Shown: one piece after another, positions 5,501 through 6,007 of the stretch
Layout: the number at the start of each line of letters is the position of its first letter
Position numbering within the stretch: the first letter of the stretch is position 1
Source of the DNA: Opitutaceae bacterium
GTDB taxonomy: Bacteria; Verrucomicrobiota; Verrucomicrobiia; Opitutales; Opitutaceae
Length of the DNA stretch: 6,007 bases
Assembly (NCBI GenBank): GCA_009919985.1
Contig: RGAX01000171.1
Span: forward strand, 1-6,007
Reading direction: 5' to 3'
The notes under the pieces: model-generated
Told to the model about the DNA's origin: nothing
Databases searched by the model: none
The model's input: the letters and a program-made list of their open reading frames with translations, nothing else
Position numbers and translations under genes: made by a program

Positions 5501-6007
5501 TTATTCAGCGGCTGGCGCAGGGGCAGCGGCAGGCTGGCCTTCAAGGTCGCGCATGGCGGCCTTGCGGCTGAGGCGGACCTTGCCGGAGCGCTCGTCGATG
5601 CCGATGCACTTTACGGTGATGGAATCGCCCATCTTGACGACGTCTTCAGTGCGGCGCACGCGCTGCTCGGAGAGTTCGCTGATATGGCAGAGGCCTTCTT
5701 TACCGGGGGTGCACTCGACGAAGCAACCGAAGTCCTTCACGCCGGTGACGCGGCCGGTGTAGATCTTGCCCATCTCGATGGGTTCACCGCCGCCGCCGCC
5801 ACCGGGACCGGAACCGCCGCCGCAGAGGCTGTCGATTTCCTTGATGGCACGGGCCATCGCGTCGCCGTTGTTGGAGTAGATGAAGATCTTGCCGGAGTCG
5901 TCGTCGGAGATGTCGATCTGCGCGCCGGTGGTTTCGGTAATGCGACGGATCGTTTTGCCGCCGGGCCCGATGAGTAGACCGATCTTTTCGGGATCGATCT
6001 GGATCGT
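5501..6007 (-). CDS. pnp: Polynucleotide phosphorylase, C-terminal part (KH + S1 domains), cut by the window edge
   Basis: These are the last 168 residues of PNPase, the phosphorolytic 3'-5' exoribonuclease of RNA decay; the catalytic RNase PH domains lie beyond the right edge. Visible residues 1-60 are the KH RNA-binding domain with LLIGPGGKTIRRIT (the G-x-x-G loop at 14-17) and the usual ending GDAMARAIKEID. Residues about 80-150 are the S1 RNA-binding domain: GKIYTGRVTGVKDFGCFVEC, then GKEGLCHISELSEQRV and GKVRLSRKAA. Between them is an uncommon glycine-rich linker, CGGGSGPGGGGGG (62-74). The tail is Ala/Pro-rich (PAAAPAPAAE) and ends at TAA (5501-5503). The open frame continues to the edge with no break, so this is truncation by the window and not a broken gene. 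It is followed by a stem-loop and a strong terminator, so pnp is the last gene of its transcript. Confidence 0.96.
   Translation of the reverse strand, partial: TIQIDPEKIGLLIGPGGKTIRRITETTGAQIDISDDDSGKIFIYSNNGDAMARAIKEIDSLCGGGSGPGGGGGGEPIEMGKIYTGRVTGVKDFGCFVECTPGKEGLCHISELSEQRVRRTEDVVKMGDSITVKCIGIDERSGKVRLSRKAAMRDLEGQPAAAPAPAAE

Overview
The window is a GC-rich bacterial segment. Its gene content suggests a member of Verrucomicrobiota, probably the Opitutae or relatives. The basis is a XylR-type regulator (sugar-binding-protein-like sensor fused to an AraC DNA-binding domain), a large secreted multidomain sulfatase carrying a C-terminal beta-sandwich of a type common in that phylum, and dispersed IS debris. 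This assignment is inference from gene style; no taxonomic marker was compared.

Layout, left to right. At 1-31 there is a short piece of sequence that returns as a perfect inverted copy at 1279-1309. Between the two copies lies a complete xylR-like regulator (48-1217, +). Its 3' end overlaps, tail to tail, a short minus-strand open stretch (1196-about 1342) that reads as the C-terminal end of a SurE-like protein. The same protein end occurs in diverged form in the intact surE further right. From 1462 to 4209 (+) runs a 915-residue secreted sulfatase: signal peptide, cadherin-like domain, Cys-type S1 sulfatase domain with an in-frame repeat expansion, and a C-terminal beta-sandwich. The 335 bases at 4210-4544 hold stem-loops and a likely remnant of an IS3-type transposase N-terminus. 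The right part is on the minus strand: surE (4545-5324), a strong intrinsic terminator (5420-5452), and the C-terminal 168 residues of polynucleotide phosphorylase (5501 to the window edge).

How they may work together. The regulator sits immediately upstream of the sulfatase on the same strand, so it may control use of a sulfated polysaccharide, but no operator was identified. SurE (nucleotidase) and PNPase (RNA decay) are housekeeping genes and are separated by the terminator. The most unusual structure is the inverted repeat around xylR. Inverting the enclosed segment would, in principle, restore a SurE-like reading frame running in from the left of the window. This is either a real invertible or rearranged locus, or an assembly or amplification chimera at the sequence edge. 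No CRISPR array, tRNA or rRNA was recognised.
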